A DNA stretch of 64,000 bases from Porodaedalea pini (Eukaryota > Basidiomycota > Agaricomycetes > Hymenochaetales > Hymenochaetaceae): NCBI GenBank assembly GCA_002794775.1, contig NBAY01000033.1:434001-498000 (forward strand), given 5' to 3'. Numbering within the stretch: the stretch's first letter is position 1; each line of letters starts with the position of its first letter. A model generated the notes under the pieces. That model was not told where the DNA came from, ran no database searches, and saw nothing but the letters and a program-made list of their open reading frames with translations. Of the stretch, positions 45,588 through 58,494 are shown one piece after another. The position numbers were made by a program, and so were the translations under genes.

Positions 45588-46880
45588 ATGGGCAGCCGCT
45601 TTTTGTCGAAGATCCCTGTCAACCGTGCGTCGAGCTTGCGCTCGTTCGGTCAACTCGAAGAGCGTGCCGACAGTTTCCTCCGACTGTCGGTTTGCAGACG
45701 CTCCCTGAGTTACACAACCTCGACGTCCTCTTCAAATCACTTTCCATGGCCAACTCCGAAGATTCAAAAGTTTCGCAGCCTGAACAACGCAGTGTTACTT
45801 CGGCAGCTGAACGTGCGGCGACTAAAAAGCGGGCGAGCACGGGCGAAACAGGAAAATGCATCAGAGGCGCGACAGCTGGGCGACGAGCCACCGTTGTATG
45901 ATGGGAAACCTGCCTTCTGGGCGCGTTGGGTATTCCTACTGCTGGCGGTGGATATTCTATTCACGTACGTATCTTCTTGTATCGTCTTGACATCTAAGCT
46001 TCACATCCTAGTCTTTTCCCTTCCTTTTTTTCGTGTTTGATAGCAGAATAAATCATGGTTATGACACACTTTCTTTGCTTTTGACGCGTTCCATAAATTT
46101 TCAACCCGTCCATTATTATCTATCTTCTTGGAAGTCTTTCTGACAATCTGGATTTGCAGTGGGATTAGTGTGGACATGGTCATGCAAAAATGGACGCGTC
46201 TCGTAGAAACTCCGCCAACGTCATCATCTTCGCAAGATGCATCGTCTTCCCAAAGTTCCGACCAAAAATACGAACTTCGGCCATTATGGCAGCGCCTTGG
46301 CCTCGCATCGTTCGAGATAATGGTAGGCATTGCGGCAGGAGCACTGATTCTTGCATCGCGCGACCGCACGGTCTGGCGTCTACGCGTCCGACGCGTTCCA
46401 ATCAACACGCTGCCTCCAGGGCGCGCAGGAATGAGGCTTCCACCGACTGCCTCCTCCGATGCACAGACGATCAACGTACTAGCACTCGAAACAGGCTCGG
46501 GCCGTACGAAACGCTTCCTCTTGCGCGACTGTGTGCTCATGCCTGGACGTGACCTCTCGGAACTCCTCCTCAGCATCGGAGGCATCCGCGGGCGCTTCAT
46601 GGTGCCTATTAACGGCGCACGTGTGCTTGGCGTCACAGCCGACAATATTGGCGAGAGCAACGTGCTGAAGGAGCTGTTGGCATCAAAAGTGAACGAGGCG
46701 GACGTCGCGCTGATCAACTCTACCCCTGGAGGCGCAGACCTAAAGAATGCGCATCTTGCTGAATTGCGAAGAGGTCTGGCGCAGGCGTGGGTTAAGATTG
46801 GCGGGACTTTGAGTGTGCCGAAAATCTCACCGCAAAAGGATGGGTGGACCAGCGGGCCGGTGACGGAGGGTGCGCGATGA
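45588..46880 (+). CDS. putative mitochondrial two-TM protein (TMEM223-like)
   Basis: Two exons, 45588-45964 and 46160-46880, give 365 residues. The N-terminus is Arg/Ser-rich and lacks acidic residues at first (MGSRFLSKIPVNRASSLRSF), as for a mitochondrial presequence. TM1 is near WARWVFLLLAVDILFTGISV and TM2 near LASFEIMVGIAAGALILAS. Then comes a soluble domain with RTVWRLRVRRVPI and RTKRFLLRDCVLMPGRDL. Two TM helices followed by a basic beta-rich domain resemble TMEM223, a cytochrome oxidase assembly factor, but this is a weak match by eye. It could also be an unrelated fungal-specific protein. Confidence 0.65.
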
Positions 46881-47742
46881 GTGCTATTAGTAGCTTAATA
46901 TAAGTGAGATCTCGATATCCTCGTATTTGGTTTTAATCTAATTTCTCATCAACTCTCTAGTCTAGCATCTTCACTCTCTATTAGTTCATACAGTACTTCT
47001 TGCTTTGTTATCCATCTACTCGGTTACAAGCTCGATTCGTCTCCTGATTCTAGGCGCCTTCTACTCGTTCTGCTCGCAATGTTTTCTGCTATAGTTCCGA
47101 TGATTATGCCGGTACAATGAGCAGCCTCCGATCATGTAGGTTCTCTATGGCGACGATTTCGCAAGTCTTGGTCTGAGATGTTCAGGATCATGATGGACGC
47201 CTAAGGTAAGTATAATGGTTCCGCCTTGGGCCGGAAAATGGACTTTCACACCGTGCCCTTTCATCGGCGTGGCCTGTGCATGGCCTTTGTACATGTTCTG
47301 GGAAGTAGCAAAGTAACCTTCGCGCTATCCTAGCTCTTTCATAATTCAAGCAACGGACACACCTTTGTCACGCGCTTGCTTCATAGGTTTAGCATGCTCA
47401 TGCTCAACTACTCCCTTACTGTGCTGGCTTGAGACATTCATAAAGTTGCAGAGCTTGAACACAAGGCATGCTCTGGATGGCGCACATCAGTGGTGTGGTT
47501 TCAATGCGTTCTGTAGATCCACACATCAATGCAGTGAAATAACGTTGCAGTCGCGATCCACAGTTGAAAAATTACATCTGATATCTATCATTACCGGTCA
47601 TAGACGAACACGGTTGTGCTACGCATACCGCCCTGCCATATCTAGTAATGCCTTCGAAGGTCGGGACTTGACTTCCTTCTTAACGTTCTCTAGAAGAGAC
47701 AAGTCAGTGTCAACAACGTTCACACCGAGATACCCTTCAATT
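46881..47742. other. intergenic region, no gene recognised
   Basis: About 860 nt. The open frame of the next gene runs back to 47365, but that part has no protein-like features. Confidence 0.45.
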
Positions 47743-49102
47743 ATGGGACTCAATTCAACAGCTTTCCCTACCCGCCTAGCCTGCTTCGGACAAGGTGGCT
47801 TTACCAACGAGACATGCACGGTCGCTTCTAGTACTATGATTGACTTCCTAAACATCTCTTCCACTTCGCTCTACATTCAGATGTACTGCGTGAACCCGCC
47901 GCAGGACTCCTGTGCATTTGGATATTGCCCGAATCCTGATATAGTTGGCCCGGCTGCTCGGACGGCCAGTTCGTTTCTCTCTTTCCTGTGCTTGCTGATT
48001 TCTCCTGAATGTTATTCTGTAGCATACGTCAGCACCATCTGCTTGTCCATTGTTGTTCTCTACTCCCCGGAAGACATGGTCAGCGCATTCTATGGCCAAT
48101 TATTACAGACGTACTCCCTCGTCATCGCTGCAGTCATTGCCATAACTGCGTGCGAGCTTACTCGTCTGCATGCTACCTTCGTCCTCGTCGTTGTCGCGTC
48201 ACCGCTGTCCATCTATTTCTTGTTTCACGCTATCAGACGTAGCGTTTCGGACAAATGCGCACGTCTCGATGCTGTCTTCGGGCAAGACAACATTTGGCAG
48301 GCGCGATTCAACCGAGCGGCAGTTCTTGCGATGTTTCCCTTCTGGTTGGCGGTACTCGTGATCATTATTCAGCGCCTAGCGTGGTTTCAGCAGATCGCTT
48401 GCGATAAAGTGGACGGCCAGGGTCTTACCAGTCGCTTCTTCCTAGAACCTATTTTCCTTCTCTCGAGCAGGTCGTTGGCACAAGACGCCGTCATACTGTC
48501 CCCTTTTTTTGCGCTACTGGTCGACTGGGTTGTCGCGGTGTTTTCTATGCGATCTGTGATATTCAAGACGGATAAAACCATTGCCCATATACCGTTGAGG
48601 ATATGGCGAAAGACGACGAATCACTACCCGTTTCTTCTGTTCTGCACAGTCATCTTCTTCCCGTCCAACACATGGATTGGCATACTCGAATCCGGTGCCG
48701 ACTTTTCAAACGAATATTTCCGGCCAACCTACGGACAAGTAAGTGGACATCCCTCTCACTATTAGCAATGGGAGCTAAATCTATTTTTTTGTATATCAGC
48801 TCCTTGCGATTTTTGTCGCCGTCCCACCTGCTGTGCAATGTGCCCTCATGTACAAACGCTGCTTTTACTGGTTCATGAACCTCGCCTGGGTGCGCTTCGT
48901 CAGCGGGCGTAGACACATGCCGCTGTACGGCGTCACTGAAGATGATGACGAACGCCATAAACGCCTGACGTCTACGTCAATGACATCTCTGGGCTCATAC
49001 GCGACTTTTTATGACCCGCCTTCACTCCCATTGCGCCAAGACCTCTGTCGCGGCCGTCGAATATTGCGATGCCCATCGCTAAACCCACTTCTGCTCGTAT
49101 AG
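47743..49102 (+). CDS. multi-TM orphan membrane protein of Agaricomycetes
   Basis: Two exons, 47743-48738 and 48800-49102, give 432 residues. The lumenal/extracellular N-terminal part has NXS/T sites and six Cys in ETC...MYCVNPPQDSCAFGYCPNPD. About seven to eight hydrophobic segments follow, including ASSFLSFLCLLIS, YSLVIAAVIAITACEL, FVLVVVASPLSIYFLFHAI, AAVLAMFPFWLAVLVIIIQR, AVILSPFFALLVDWVVAVFS and LLAIFVAVPPAVQCALM. The C-terminal tail is Ser/Thr-rich and charged. The CXXXPXXCXXGYCPNPDI-type ectodomain is common in uncharacterised basidiomycete proteins, as far as I recall. Function unknown; a receptor-like or transport role would be guesswork. Confidence 0.72.
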
Positions 49103-49942
49103 ACTAATGACGTAGATGTATAATTTTATGTCGCTTCCTCAAGTAACTCGGTAGCTGAACTCATCAAGCAGTTGGTTTGATAAAGAAAGACTTCGCGATG
49201 TACCCCTGAAAAAAAATCTGATAATGCTGAACAGTATCTGTCAAAAAGCCAGACCAAGAAGGACGCAGATGCATTCAGAAATGCGGTCTCTACACTCTAT
49301 GCGCTTTGAAGGACCTAGGACACCTCCCGCGAGCTTCGTAGGCAACGTTGAAAGGGTCAAGTTTGTGCCCTGTAGATGGCAATGTAGATGACAATGAGTA
49401 GTAAATCAAACGGTACCTGTAACATGAAAAACTTGGTTCTTCTCCCCTGTAGTCTCAAGGGCTCAGGAGGAGATTGAGTAAACGAAAGCTCACGTAGACG
49501 TGCGAGTCACTATCTGAAGTAAGTCGCACTTCTCGATACAGATTTGTCACAACTCCGAACGCGCGTCCCGACGCGGTGAACCTGAGCTTGCTACCTTCTT
49601 GAAACTTTGCATAAGGTTTATGGCCAATTTAAATTTATTCGACGATGCTAACGCATGACAGTCACTTTCAGAAGAGGCACTGAATCGCGCTAACTTCTAA
49701 TGCGAGAACTAAATGAAATCTTCAGAAGGGCAGCAGTACATACATTCCGATTCCACATTCAAGTCCATATTATTATACAATTCCACATGGAGATATTTTA
49801 GTCGAACTAGAAAGTAGATGTTGCCGGTAAGACCGAGTCGAAGACAGAGCTTACTCGGACTGTAAATCGATCCACTACCCGGGTGACATGTTTCCTTCGG
49901 TTTGCGCCAGACTGATCCAATGCATTGAGCGATCCTCTAATC
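49103..49942. other. convergent intergenic spacer
   Basis: About 840 nt between the stops of the multi-TM gene (+) and the F-box gene (-). AT-rich, nothing recognised. Confidence 0.5.
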
Positions 49943-51895
49943 TTATGCCTCCCCGCGTGAATTCTCGACACGGACCTGTTCGACTTCGAAGCGTACGAAC
50001 TCCGGCGCGGTGGCATCATGCACCCATTCGCCCTACAAATGCAGGTTCAGAGTGATCAGCTTGTAATTCAAGCACAGGCATGAAGATCAGGACGAAAGGG
50101 AGTGGTGATAGAGGATAATTAAAGGAAACTATTGTTATAGAGTGGCTCACCCTGAAGTAAAGCGGTCCAACAGTGACATGCCTCAGGCGCGATCGCGGAC
50201 GCAGCATCATGTTTCCAGCATCCACGATTGAGAACGGTTCTTGGTCCATGCATCTCCTAGTGATCAACAAGCCAGAACCCTGTTCATCCTCCTTGCGCCC
50301 AATGTCAACGGAGCTCGACGAAAATGATGGAGCGCATTCGTCTGCGGACTCGCTCAGACCTTTGGTAAAAGGTATGCGGAACGAAGATGTCGGAAAGATT
50401 TGCGCATCGAGTCGCATCGCTCGTAGGTTGTATGCGTGAGCTGTGGCGTTGCGTATCCCTTCCTGTAAGCACCGTGATATCAGGTGTTTGATACAAAAGA
50501 AAAGAAGCATAAAAAAGTCTCACAGGATCCGCGTTCGGTATAGCACAGGACAGTTCCTCTAGCCTAGGAAACATGTCGCACACACAAGCGACGTCATCAA
50601 GCAGTAAGAGTGTTGTTCCCACTAAAAATCGTTCGAGTGTACCACTGTGCATTTGTGCCATGAAAAGAATGAAGGGACGCGGGACGCTCGTCTCTCCAAG
50701 CGTCGCGAAGGTTTGCAGGCGGAACTCCCGGAGAGAATCGGCTTTAGCGGATAGCAACATGCGTGCACAACCCCATAGTCCCACCGGTCCACCCGCATCG
50801 ACGCTGCCAGCTCTGAGGGTCAGCTTTTCGAGAGCTGGCATGCGCAGCTGCGCAGAAAATGCTCTTCCACTACCAGAATCTGTGTAATCCGTATCGAGGG
50901 CTCGAAGTTGCGGAAGCGCCGCGATGAAGTATGGGAGCGAGGGGAATGTGCGCCTTTGATGCGGAGATGTGTGAGAGATTGCAAGTGTGAGAAGACACTC
51001 AGCAGGAGGGTGGGCGGGACTCCCGAGCAGCGCTGCATATGAGATAAGAATTAACTGCCGGCATGTGCGTCAATTGAAACAGTGGACTCACACCGAGCTC
51101 TAAGTGCGTGAGTGTCGGGCTGAGGGTTTCTGACCAGCCTTGGAGGATCCGAGGTGGGCCCTCCATGCAGAAAATGGATACGCTCTGACGTGTCGCTTAA
51201 TAAGCATCGTAAGAAATCGCGATGAAGTAAAATATTATTATTACCTTTAGTCCCTTGAACTGATTAAGCACGTCCCATACGGGAGTGCCGAGATTTTTGA
51301 ATGTGCGAATCGTAAGCTCACGTAGCGGAAGCGTCTTCAAGACACCAAGTATCGCGAGGAATGTCTCGTCCGGAAGAAAGTTGTCGTCGACCCATGAGAA
51401 GGATCGGAGAGACGTACAAAGGCGCAATGCGCACAGCGTGAGAACATGTATATTCTGTGCTCGAGTTTGTGGAGCTCCGTGCAGTGCTCCTATGGAAAAC
51501 GAAAAGAAGAGGAAGTTTTAAAATTATTGCTAAGCGGAAAGGAGAATATAATAAAATAATTCGCGAAGGCATACCGCTTTCCTTGACGGAGCGCACATAA
51601 AGCGCGAGCTCGGGATTCTGAAGCAGTGTTTGTGCAGGGTGGTGCACGATGAGACCCTGTGTATCGAGAACCAAGTTTTATCTCAATGTGTAATGGATTG
51701 CATTGAGCCGTGATATTCCAATCTTGCCTTGCTAGAGCTGATCAACCGTGAATCCAAGTCCTCGTAGAGGACAGGCACCGTCGCTCGATAGAACGCTCTG
51801 CTCACTAGCATCGCATTGTAGAGGTCGATGCGGTCACTCAAGTGACCGACTATGAATGGGAGCACGTCAAATGGGATGTCTTGTGCAGAGATCAT
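49943..51895 (-). CDS. F-box / leucine-rich-like protein
   Basis: Likely substrate adaptor of an SCF ubiquitin ligase. The start MISAQDIPFDVLPFIVGHLS begins an F-box-like motif (LYNAMLVSRAFYRATVPVLY). Several exons with short introns follow. Degenerate LRR segments are visible: LCTSLRSFSWVDDNFLP, TLPLRELTIRTFKNLG, LSPTLTHLELG, LLSVFSHLQSLTHLRIKGAH, MPALEKLTLRAGSV, DMFPRLEELSCAIPNADP and YNLRAMRLDAQIF. The last exon reads GEWVHDATAPEFVRFEVEQV and ends at TAA 49945-49943. This layout is typical of the large F-box family of Agaricomycetes. The target protein is unknown. Confidence 0.8.
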
Positions 51896-52361
51896 GCTTC
51901 AAGTTACGAGCAAGCTAGAGTGCAAGAACCGCGAGGATGCGTCGGACTCGAGGATCGTGAAGTTCGTCAACTTTGAGTCAATCCTCTATAGCGATGTGGA
52001 AATATAAGGACTCGAATGTTTGTTTTGGGGATAAGAGAAACTAGATGAGTCGAGTCATAGTGAATTCTAATCCTTTCAACAGATTTCTGTTGGCCGTTTG
52101 AGTCCGAGATCACGCGTTGCCCGAGCTCACCGACAAATTTAATCTTATCTGACTCGAAAAGGAAAGAGTGCCTGACCTTCGGTATCGTGAAGATCCCTTT
52201 GGTGTAAATGAAAGAAATAGATATGCACAGCGTACAATTAATGCTTATGCGCTTTCGTTTTGGCCCAGAATAACTTCAAAGTGCGGACAAGTCGGAAAAC
52301 GATATGGATCAGATGCTTATCCACCGTGAGGGATAAAATACATACAGTACGTACGCAGACC
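51896..52361. other. intergenic region
   Basis: About 465 nt: promoter side of the F-box gene and 3' flank of the GH71 gene. Nothing else seen. Confidence 0.5.
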
Positions 52362-54531
52362 CTAACATGGGTACATCGCAACATATGCATTGAAGTTGTA
52401 CGTCCTCGGACGTGCATCGAACACGAAATGGTGTGGGTGGAAGTCAAGCACGATGTTTCCATTCCGCACTAGTTGGACATGTATCCCACCCCACGCGACA
52501 AACGGGCACGAGAGCATCGAAAGGCCTGCAGGTACGCCATGCTTAGCCATCATTGGTTTCCGATCTGCAGGGGAACGAGACATGCGGCCGGACTGTGAGT
52601 AGTACCTTCTTCGGCTGACCAAAGCAGGACGTGTGCAGGTGCGCGCGCGAGGACGACGACCCAAAGGCATCCTCGGTCTTCATGCGCAGGGTTTCAAACC
52701 AGCAGCTGGTCAGTCAGACTTGAAACAAAAATGAAAGCATAGGGGAAAGGGGTGAAATCCAAGAGGAAGAAATCTTCTAGAAGGGGTGAAAGAGAAGCTC
52801 ACGAGTTCCCAGTCCGCCGGCTTCCCCACTGAGTCTGCGTACGCTTCTGCATCACGAGGGTGTGGACGCGCCCATACATATAATCGATCCTCTTCGACAG
52901 TCATGGACGCCTCAGGTTGAGCTTTTATACTAGGTCCCGCTTTGAACACTCGCGCGAAACATCCGCAGAGATGCAACCATGCCGTGTGATCGAAGCCGTT
53001 CACCCATGCCTCCGAGTTTGGTTGCGCACCTTTGATAGGGCCAATATAATGGGATTCGCCATAGTCTGTACAGTTTGAATAGCAATCAGTAGCTATGTTA
53101 CATCAAAGGAAAAAGGCGCACCGTTCCATGATATGATCTGTACGATGTCGACATCATCGCGCATGGCTATAAGTTGCTGCCATCGACGAACTAGAAGCCA
53201 GTCATCGCCACGGTAGATCCACTGTGGGTCGCCGCTCAGAAGCCTGTATCGCCGGCATTTGGTAACTAAAAGTTAATTACGTTCTTATTCCAGGAATCTT
53301 TGCCGTAGTGCTTTGGAGGGCAGCATAGATTATGCGAATTTTTGTTAAGTATGAACGAGATACACGGAACTCGAAGCATCTTACTGTGAAGAACCACGGC
53401 GACACGGATGCCATATACGCCTTTCTTTCTCCCTTTTCGATGCGGAGATTGCGCAGGTATTCCACATCCGAGAGCAGTTTGGGACATTGTATTTCCTCTG
53501 GAGGCGAGTCGGGTGTGAGGTGGATGGGCCAGCAGCCGTTCCACTAATTGCGCCATCATCCATAAGTCTAAATGTTCATCAAGACGGAGAAACACACGTT
53601 GAAGGCACCATTCAGACAACTCATAGTTCGAAATCGCCTCGGGTCGATGAAGAAGCTTGGTATAAAGAAAATCTAGGATTATGCATTTTTCAGTTTCTGT
53701 TGAGCTCGCATCGTCCGAATAAAATCAAAATAACGCACTGGGCAGACTTTCTCGAGACTATATTTCACGAGCATCCACGCAGAATCTACGTCGTCGCATC
53801 CGAAGAGAGCATTCTCTCCGGCGAACGTAGAGACAAGCGCCTTTCCCACGTGATACAAATAATGGGCGTGCAGCGCGAATCTTGAAATATACATTTTGAG
53901 GAACTGGATATCCTCACAAGTGGAGGATGCCAGTGACCTGATCGAATTACGACAGTTAGACTGGGTCCGTAAGTTGGCAATATTAGCTGCCGGCGTACGA
54001 CATGTCAAAGCTGAGGAAGAGCTTGAAGTCCGTGTCGCTCCGTTCCGCGGCATCAAAACACTTAGTGACTTGATCCAATTGCCACTCTTCTTTTCCTACA
54101 TTGAGAGCAAAGCCGTCGCTTCAAAGCAAATACAACATGTCATTGAGTAGCGTGAGCCATAGATCCACTCGTCTGACGAAACGAGGTTAGGTACCTACAT
54201 CCCGCGCCTATTAGCGAGTTTGATGTCTTCTTCCCAGTCACCTGGCGTGTAAGGCTGAATTCAAGCGAGATTAGGCAAAACGTGATGATGTTGGTGGAAA
54301 GTCGAGCAGTTTACCGCGGTGTTCCCGACCATGAAGCTTCATAGTGAGTTATAAAACAATTCAGGATTTAAATCAAAGCTCTTTTTTGAGTCGCGTCGGA
54401 GCAGAAAGTAACGAAACAAATATCGCGAGCTTACTGGGCGACAACTAGCTTTGACTCTTGAGGATGTGGGTCAGACTTTCGGAGTTTTTTTGAGAATTTG
54501 AGCGAATAAATTTCTTGACCATTCGAGACAT
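52362..54531 (-). CDS. glucan endo-1,3-alpha-glucosidase, GH71
   Basis: Cleaves alpha-1,3-glucan, a fungal cell-wall polymer, so remodelling is a likely role. Many short introns. Blocks in order on the minus strand: SKLVVAHFMVGNT, PYTPGDWEEDIKLANRRG, DGFALNVGKEEWQLDQV, FKLFLSFDMS, HVGKALVSTFAGENALFG, NGCWPIHLTPD, EKGERKAYMASVSPWFFT, SGDPQWIYRGDDWLLVRRWQ, IVQIISWNDYGESHYIGP, NGFDHTAWLHL, LYVWARPHPRDAEAY and PAGLSMLSCPFVAWGG. The last exon ends at TAG 52364-52362. The N-terminus is uncertain. The best ATG (54531, MSRMVKKFIRSN) is one base out of frame with SKLVVAHF, with a run of seven A on the coding strand (54491-54485) between them. No signal peptide is evident. Confidence 0.85.
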
Positions 54532-54885
54532 GATGATGGTTTGGAAGAAAGTTGGACTTGATCGAACATCAGCGCGCGTCCGCACGCGTCCGAATTGCGC
54601 CCTTCGCGACTCATCTCTCTTTCCCACCTAACCCTACCACCTTCAAACAGTTTCTAGGGACAAAGAACTCACCAGCTGTAAGTCCTGCAGTCCAACCGAG
54701 GCACAAACAACATGCCCGACAACTCGCAAATACCTAGCCAAGTATGGCACCTCTTTTGTGGATCGTCGTCAAGAGCTGGGCCTTATGACACTGTAATCGC
54801 ACATGTTGCGGCCCTACGCTCCGAGAAGTACATGTAATCCAATGAAAAGAATAAATCAACAATCATAATGTTAGGTTACTACGAG
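54532..54885. other. intergenic region upstream of GH71 / downstream of panB
   Basis: About 350 nt. Nothing recognised beyond flanking UTR-like sequence. Confidence 0.5.
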
Positions 54886-55938
54886 TTACGACGTCTCAGT
54901 ATCCAAGAACCGCTGCCACTGGATTTCGTCCACGCTGTAGCTCTCGCTCTCGTCAGGGAAACTGCGCTGTCGGACAGCCTCTACGTAGTCAAGCACGCCC
55001 CGTCTGTGCTCTGCCTTCGCGTCAGCAAACGGCCTCACGAATTTCGCCTTTTGACCATTCCAGATTCCCATCATGTCATCCCAGACCAGCACCTGCCCGC
55101 TCGTTGCAGGTCCTGCTCCTATACCAATTGTAGGGATGCGCAATTTCTTTGTTATGTGTTCCCCGAGCTTACTGGGTATCGCCTCCAGCACGATTGCAAA
55201 GGTACCGGCATCCTCTAGTCCCTGCGCCGCGCGAAGAATCGAGCTTGCGGACTCCGCGTCTTTCCCTTGCACACGATATCCTGAGCTGGAGGTGTGTCTC
55301 TGGGGCAACAAGCCAACGTGCCCCATGACTGGAATGCCTATACGTGTCAGCCTCTGCACGCTCTCCAGAATCTCTTCGCCGCCCTCTAGCTTCACACCAT
55401 CCGCGCCGCCCTCTTGAATCATCCGCACCGCATTCCGGACTGTGTCCTCTGGACCAGAGTGATATGACCCGAAGGGCATGTCCGCGACCAAAAACGGATT
55501 TCTGCTTCCTCGTGCGACAGCTCGGGTGTGGTGCAGCATTTCTGCCAGCGTGAGACGCGTCGTACTATCATAACCGAGGCAGACTTGAGCGAGCGAGTCA
55601 CCGACAAGCGTGATATCGACACCATATGCCTCGCATGCGCGCCCTTTCGGATAGTCGTATGCTGTGAGCATCGCAATAGGTGTCCCCGCTTCTTTCATTT
55701 GCTGCAGCCGCTTGATGGTCACTTTTCGTCTAGCTGCTTGCCTATCAGTCAACATATCCGCCAAAATGAATCTTGGTATGTGCTCACGTGCTGCGTCACC
55801 CTCCTTTACCTGCTTCGATTCCTCTGGCCTGGCGCTCATCGCTCTTCGTCCGATCGCGCGTGCGAGACAGTCACATTTGTGCCGGCCTGCCGCCAATGTC
55901 GTCGGTCTTGAACTTGAGCTCGCAGGCAGTCTAATCAT
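54886..55938 (-). CDS. panB: 3-methyl-2-oxobutanoate hydroxymethyltransferase (ketopantoate hydroxymethyltransferase)
   Basis: First committed step of pantothenate (CoA precursor) synthesis: transfers a one-carbon unit from methylene-tetrahydrofolate to alpha-ketoisovalerate. Intronless, 350 residues. The N-terminal ~60 residues are basic and Ser-rich (MIRLPASSSSRPTTLAAGRH), fitting a mitochondrial presequence. The TIM-barrel follows: MLTAYDYPKGRACE, VDITLVGDSLAQVCLGYDST, FLVADMPFGSYH (metal-binding Asp region), GGADGVKLEGGEE, IPVMGHVGLLPQRHTSSSGY, FAIVLEAIPSKL (catalytic Glu region) and TIGIGAGPATSGQVLVWDDM. All match PanB. Length agrees with fungal PanB. Confidence 0.95.
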   Translation of the reverse strand: MIRLPASSSSRPTTLAAGRHKCDCLARAIGRRAMSARPEESKQVKEGDAAREHIPRFILADMLTDRQAARRKVTIKRLQQMKEAGTPIAMLTAYDYPKGRACEAYGVDITLVGDSLAQVCLGYDSTTRLTLAEMLHHTRAVARGSRNPFLVADMPFGSYHSGPEDTVRNAVRMIQEGGADGVKLEGGEEILESVQRLTRIGIPVMGHVGLLPQRHTSSSGYRVQGKDAESASSILRAAQGLEDAGTFAIVLEAIPSKLGEHITKKLRIPTIGIGAGPATSGQVLVWDDMMGIWNGQKAKFVRPFADAKAEHRRGVLDYVEAVRQRSFPDESESYSVDEIQWQRFLDTETS

Positions 55939-58494
55939 TTCGAAATCGTGCTCGTCTCCGTGAAGGATGTTGGTGAATAAAAAACGTGAAACAGCGCTGC
56001 GATCGGCCCATTGCGAATTTTTTGCTCTTACGGACGAGGCCAGCGATGAACTCGCATGACTGAGTCCGGAGCGCCGGCATCTGCCGTAGCCGAGACACTT
56101 CCCGATTGGGCCATCGGTAGGTCCCGGCTGACATAGTTTCCACTGGCTCTCGTGAATATTAATGCGGAATCTCTGACTCTCAACTGCTTAGAAGCCTTTG
56201 GGCAATTTATCCAAGACGAAATGAGCCAGAAATTATACCGGAAATAAATGGCTGAAATAATGCGCGATACCCTTCTTCGAGTCAATTACGATTTTTTCAT
56301 CATTGGCATCGCTGGCGCCACTCCTCGAGTCAAAGAGTCAGATCATGCCCCAATCCCGATCCTACAGGACTAGCTTGTCACTAACCCGTGATGCTCGGCG
56401 GATAAACACGAAGCATGGCGCCATACCGTTCGGCCAAGTCATGAACTTCAGGAATAGCGCCTACGTCAGCTACTGCGTTTATTAATTTGACGGTTCTGTT
56501 GCTTTGATTACATTGACAAGATATCGCTCTATTTGGATATGGCTACGGGCTCTATATGGGGCTTGTGCGTTGTATGGTTGCATTTGTGTATGTGCAACTC
56601 TACATGAATTCATATACAGGCTTCCCTCTCTTCCAACACGTCCGTGGCGTTATCGTGCATATGGCACAACCTAGTCACACTCCACTATTGATTTTGAATT
56701 ATCTGTTCGGCTAAATCGTCTTTACTCTCAACTTGATTTTCTCTCTATTAGCGAATATGAAGACAACAATGAACTTTCTTTCAAGTAGTCCGTCTAATCA
56801 AACCTTCTCGCTGCCGGCGCACCGCTATCCACTTAGGAGCAGACAAGGAACCCGTTCCTTCGTCTTCGCGACAGTTCTCAAGTCCGCACTCTTGTGTTCA
56901 TAATAGCTATCTACAAGCACTATAGTGGGGTAATGGTCATCGATAACCCATCTCTACTCAACGCTCGGAACATTTCTTCTCTGTCAGTAAGACCGAAGTT
57001 CTGTCACTGAAAGACTTCGACTTGTAGATCTCCGCTGATAACTAGATTTAACATAATGTGCTGGTAGTTCTCGCTAGTGCTCAAATTCCCTGCGAAACAT
57101 TCTTCAAACTCGAGGCATGTTTCTATGGATCGTCACCTGGCTGCTTTCCCCATGCACGGAGGCCATAGATGACCGGGTTTTACTTGTCTTGTTATCACTT
57201 CGTGCGTGCCTCGGCACCCTTAAGGCCCCGGTCGCAAACTCTCTACACGTTATAAGTCAGCCTGGGATAGCACGAGACATATCTCGAAGAAAAGTAGCTC
57301 GTGGCTCGTTTGCCGTCGCCAATGAACGATTAAACGAGCTCTTCTTTGATATCGTAATCGGTGTACACCATCTCAATAGCCCTATCCGATCCGCAAACAT
57401 GACGATTATCATGGGCTTGGTTGAACCTTGATCTGCGTTTCCAAAATGTTATCCAACCATTTACCGCACTTTTGACTACGTAGTGATGAGTTGTGACGAC
57501 AAAGTCGCACGCTCATCCCCGTCTTTATTCCACAAATTAAGAACACACGTGTGGCCCATTGCGATATCCGAGGCCTCTTCTTCTCCCTTTCTCAATCCTT
57601 GACACCGTTGACGAGACTCTTTGCGGAGAAGAAGGCATTGCACATGCCGCATCTCAGCCTCGTGTCCTTCTTTTGACAAGGGACAGGCGGCTGGTGAATC
57701 GAGTACCTGTCCAGTGGGCTCAGTGGGTTACTTTCTTGAGGTTTCCCAGACCACGCGTAGTTCGATCTTTCTTTATATCCAGGTCCATATGCACATTCCT
57801 CGTCAGTACCTTTAACCTTCATGACAGGTGACCCAGAAGCGTGATCGACTGGTGAATGTACCCAGACAGAGTTCTGGATTTTCAACCTATTTTCGGTGTA
57901 ACCAACTTCGATCGTACATCGTGCTTCTCGGGATTCTTATTGACATCCTAAGCAGTCCTAGCCTGCTGAGCTTTCTGAGATATCATCACTGCTTTTGTCC
58001 ACTTTCTCACATACTAAATTAATTACAACACATGTCGCTACACGGGACTGAGCACATCTTTCATTGCCGGGGTCTCCGCTCGGCATTATTTCATTTTGGA
58101 AGTCTGATGCCTCGGCCTACAGCTTTCGGGCCAGTTCACTCCAGACTCGAAAGAAGGTAAGTGATCTTTTCTTTCCTGGAGTAAGGAAGCTCAACGCTCG
58201 CCACCGCATTTTGAAGCATGTAGAAGCGCATACATGAGATTGTCCACAATAGTTCAGTTAAAGTCAAGAGGGAAGTTACATAGGGAGTGTAGGGGAATAG
58301 TAATGGAGGAGCAAGCAATAACTATGATAATCCGGAAACAGACACTAGAGGGCACGCATACGCAACAGCCAAACATAGGAGATAGCTTGGATCCCTGATA
58401 AGTTTACTTGAGAATCCGATCCACAATGTGAGTCAAACACACTCACAATCCTGCGATACTGCTTGAACGGACCCAAATGAACATCAAATGCTCA
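55939..58494. other. 2.5-kb interval without a recognised gene
   Basis: Only short frames (for example 57117-57431 +, 57592-57885 -) without motifs, signal for family, or consistent coding composition. Contains the panB upstream region. Confidence 0.4.

Noticed and set aside
47365..47742. N-terminal extension of the multi-TM protein frame
   Set aside because: Composition is not protein-like; the ectodomain starts cleanly at MGLNSTAFPTRLACF (47743).
57117..57431. 104-codon plus-strand frame downstream of the panB promoter region
   Set aside because: Unbiased codon use and no recognisable domain; likely chance.
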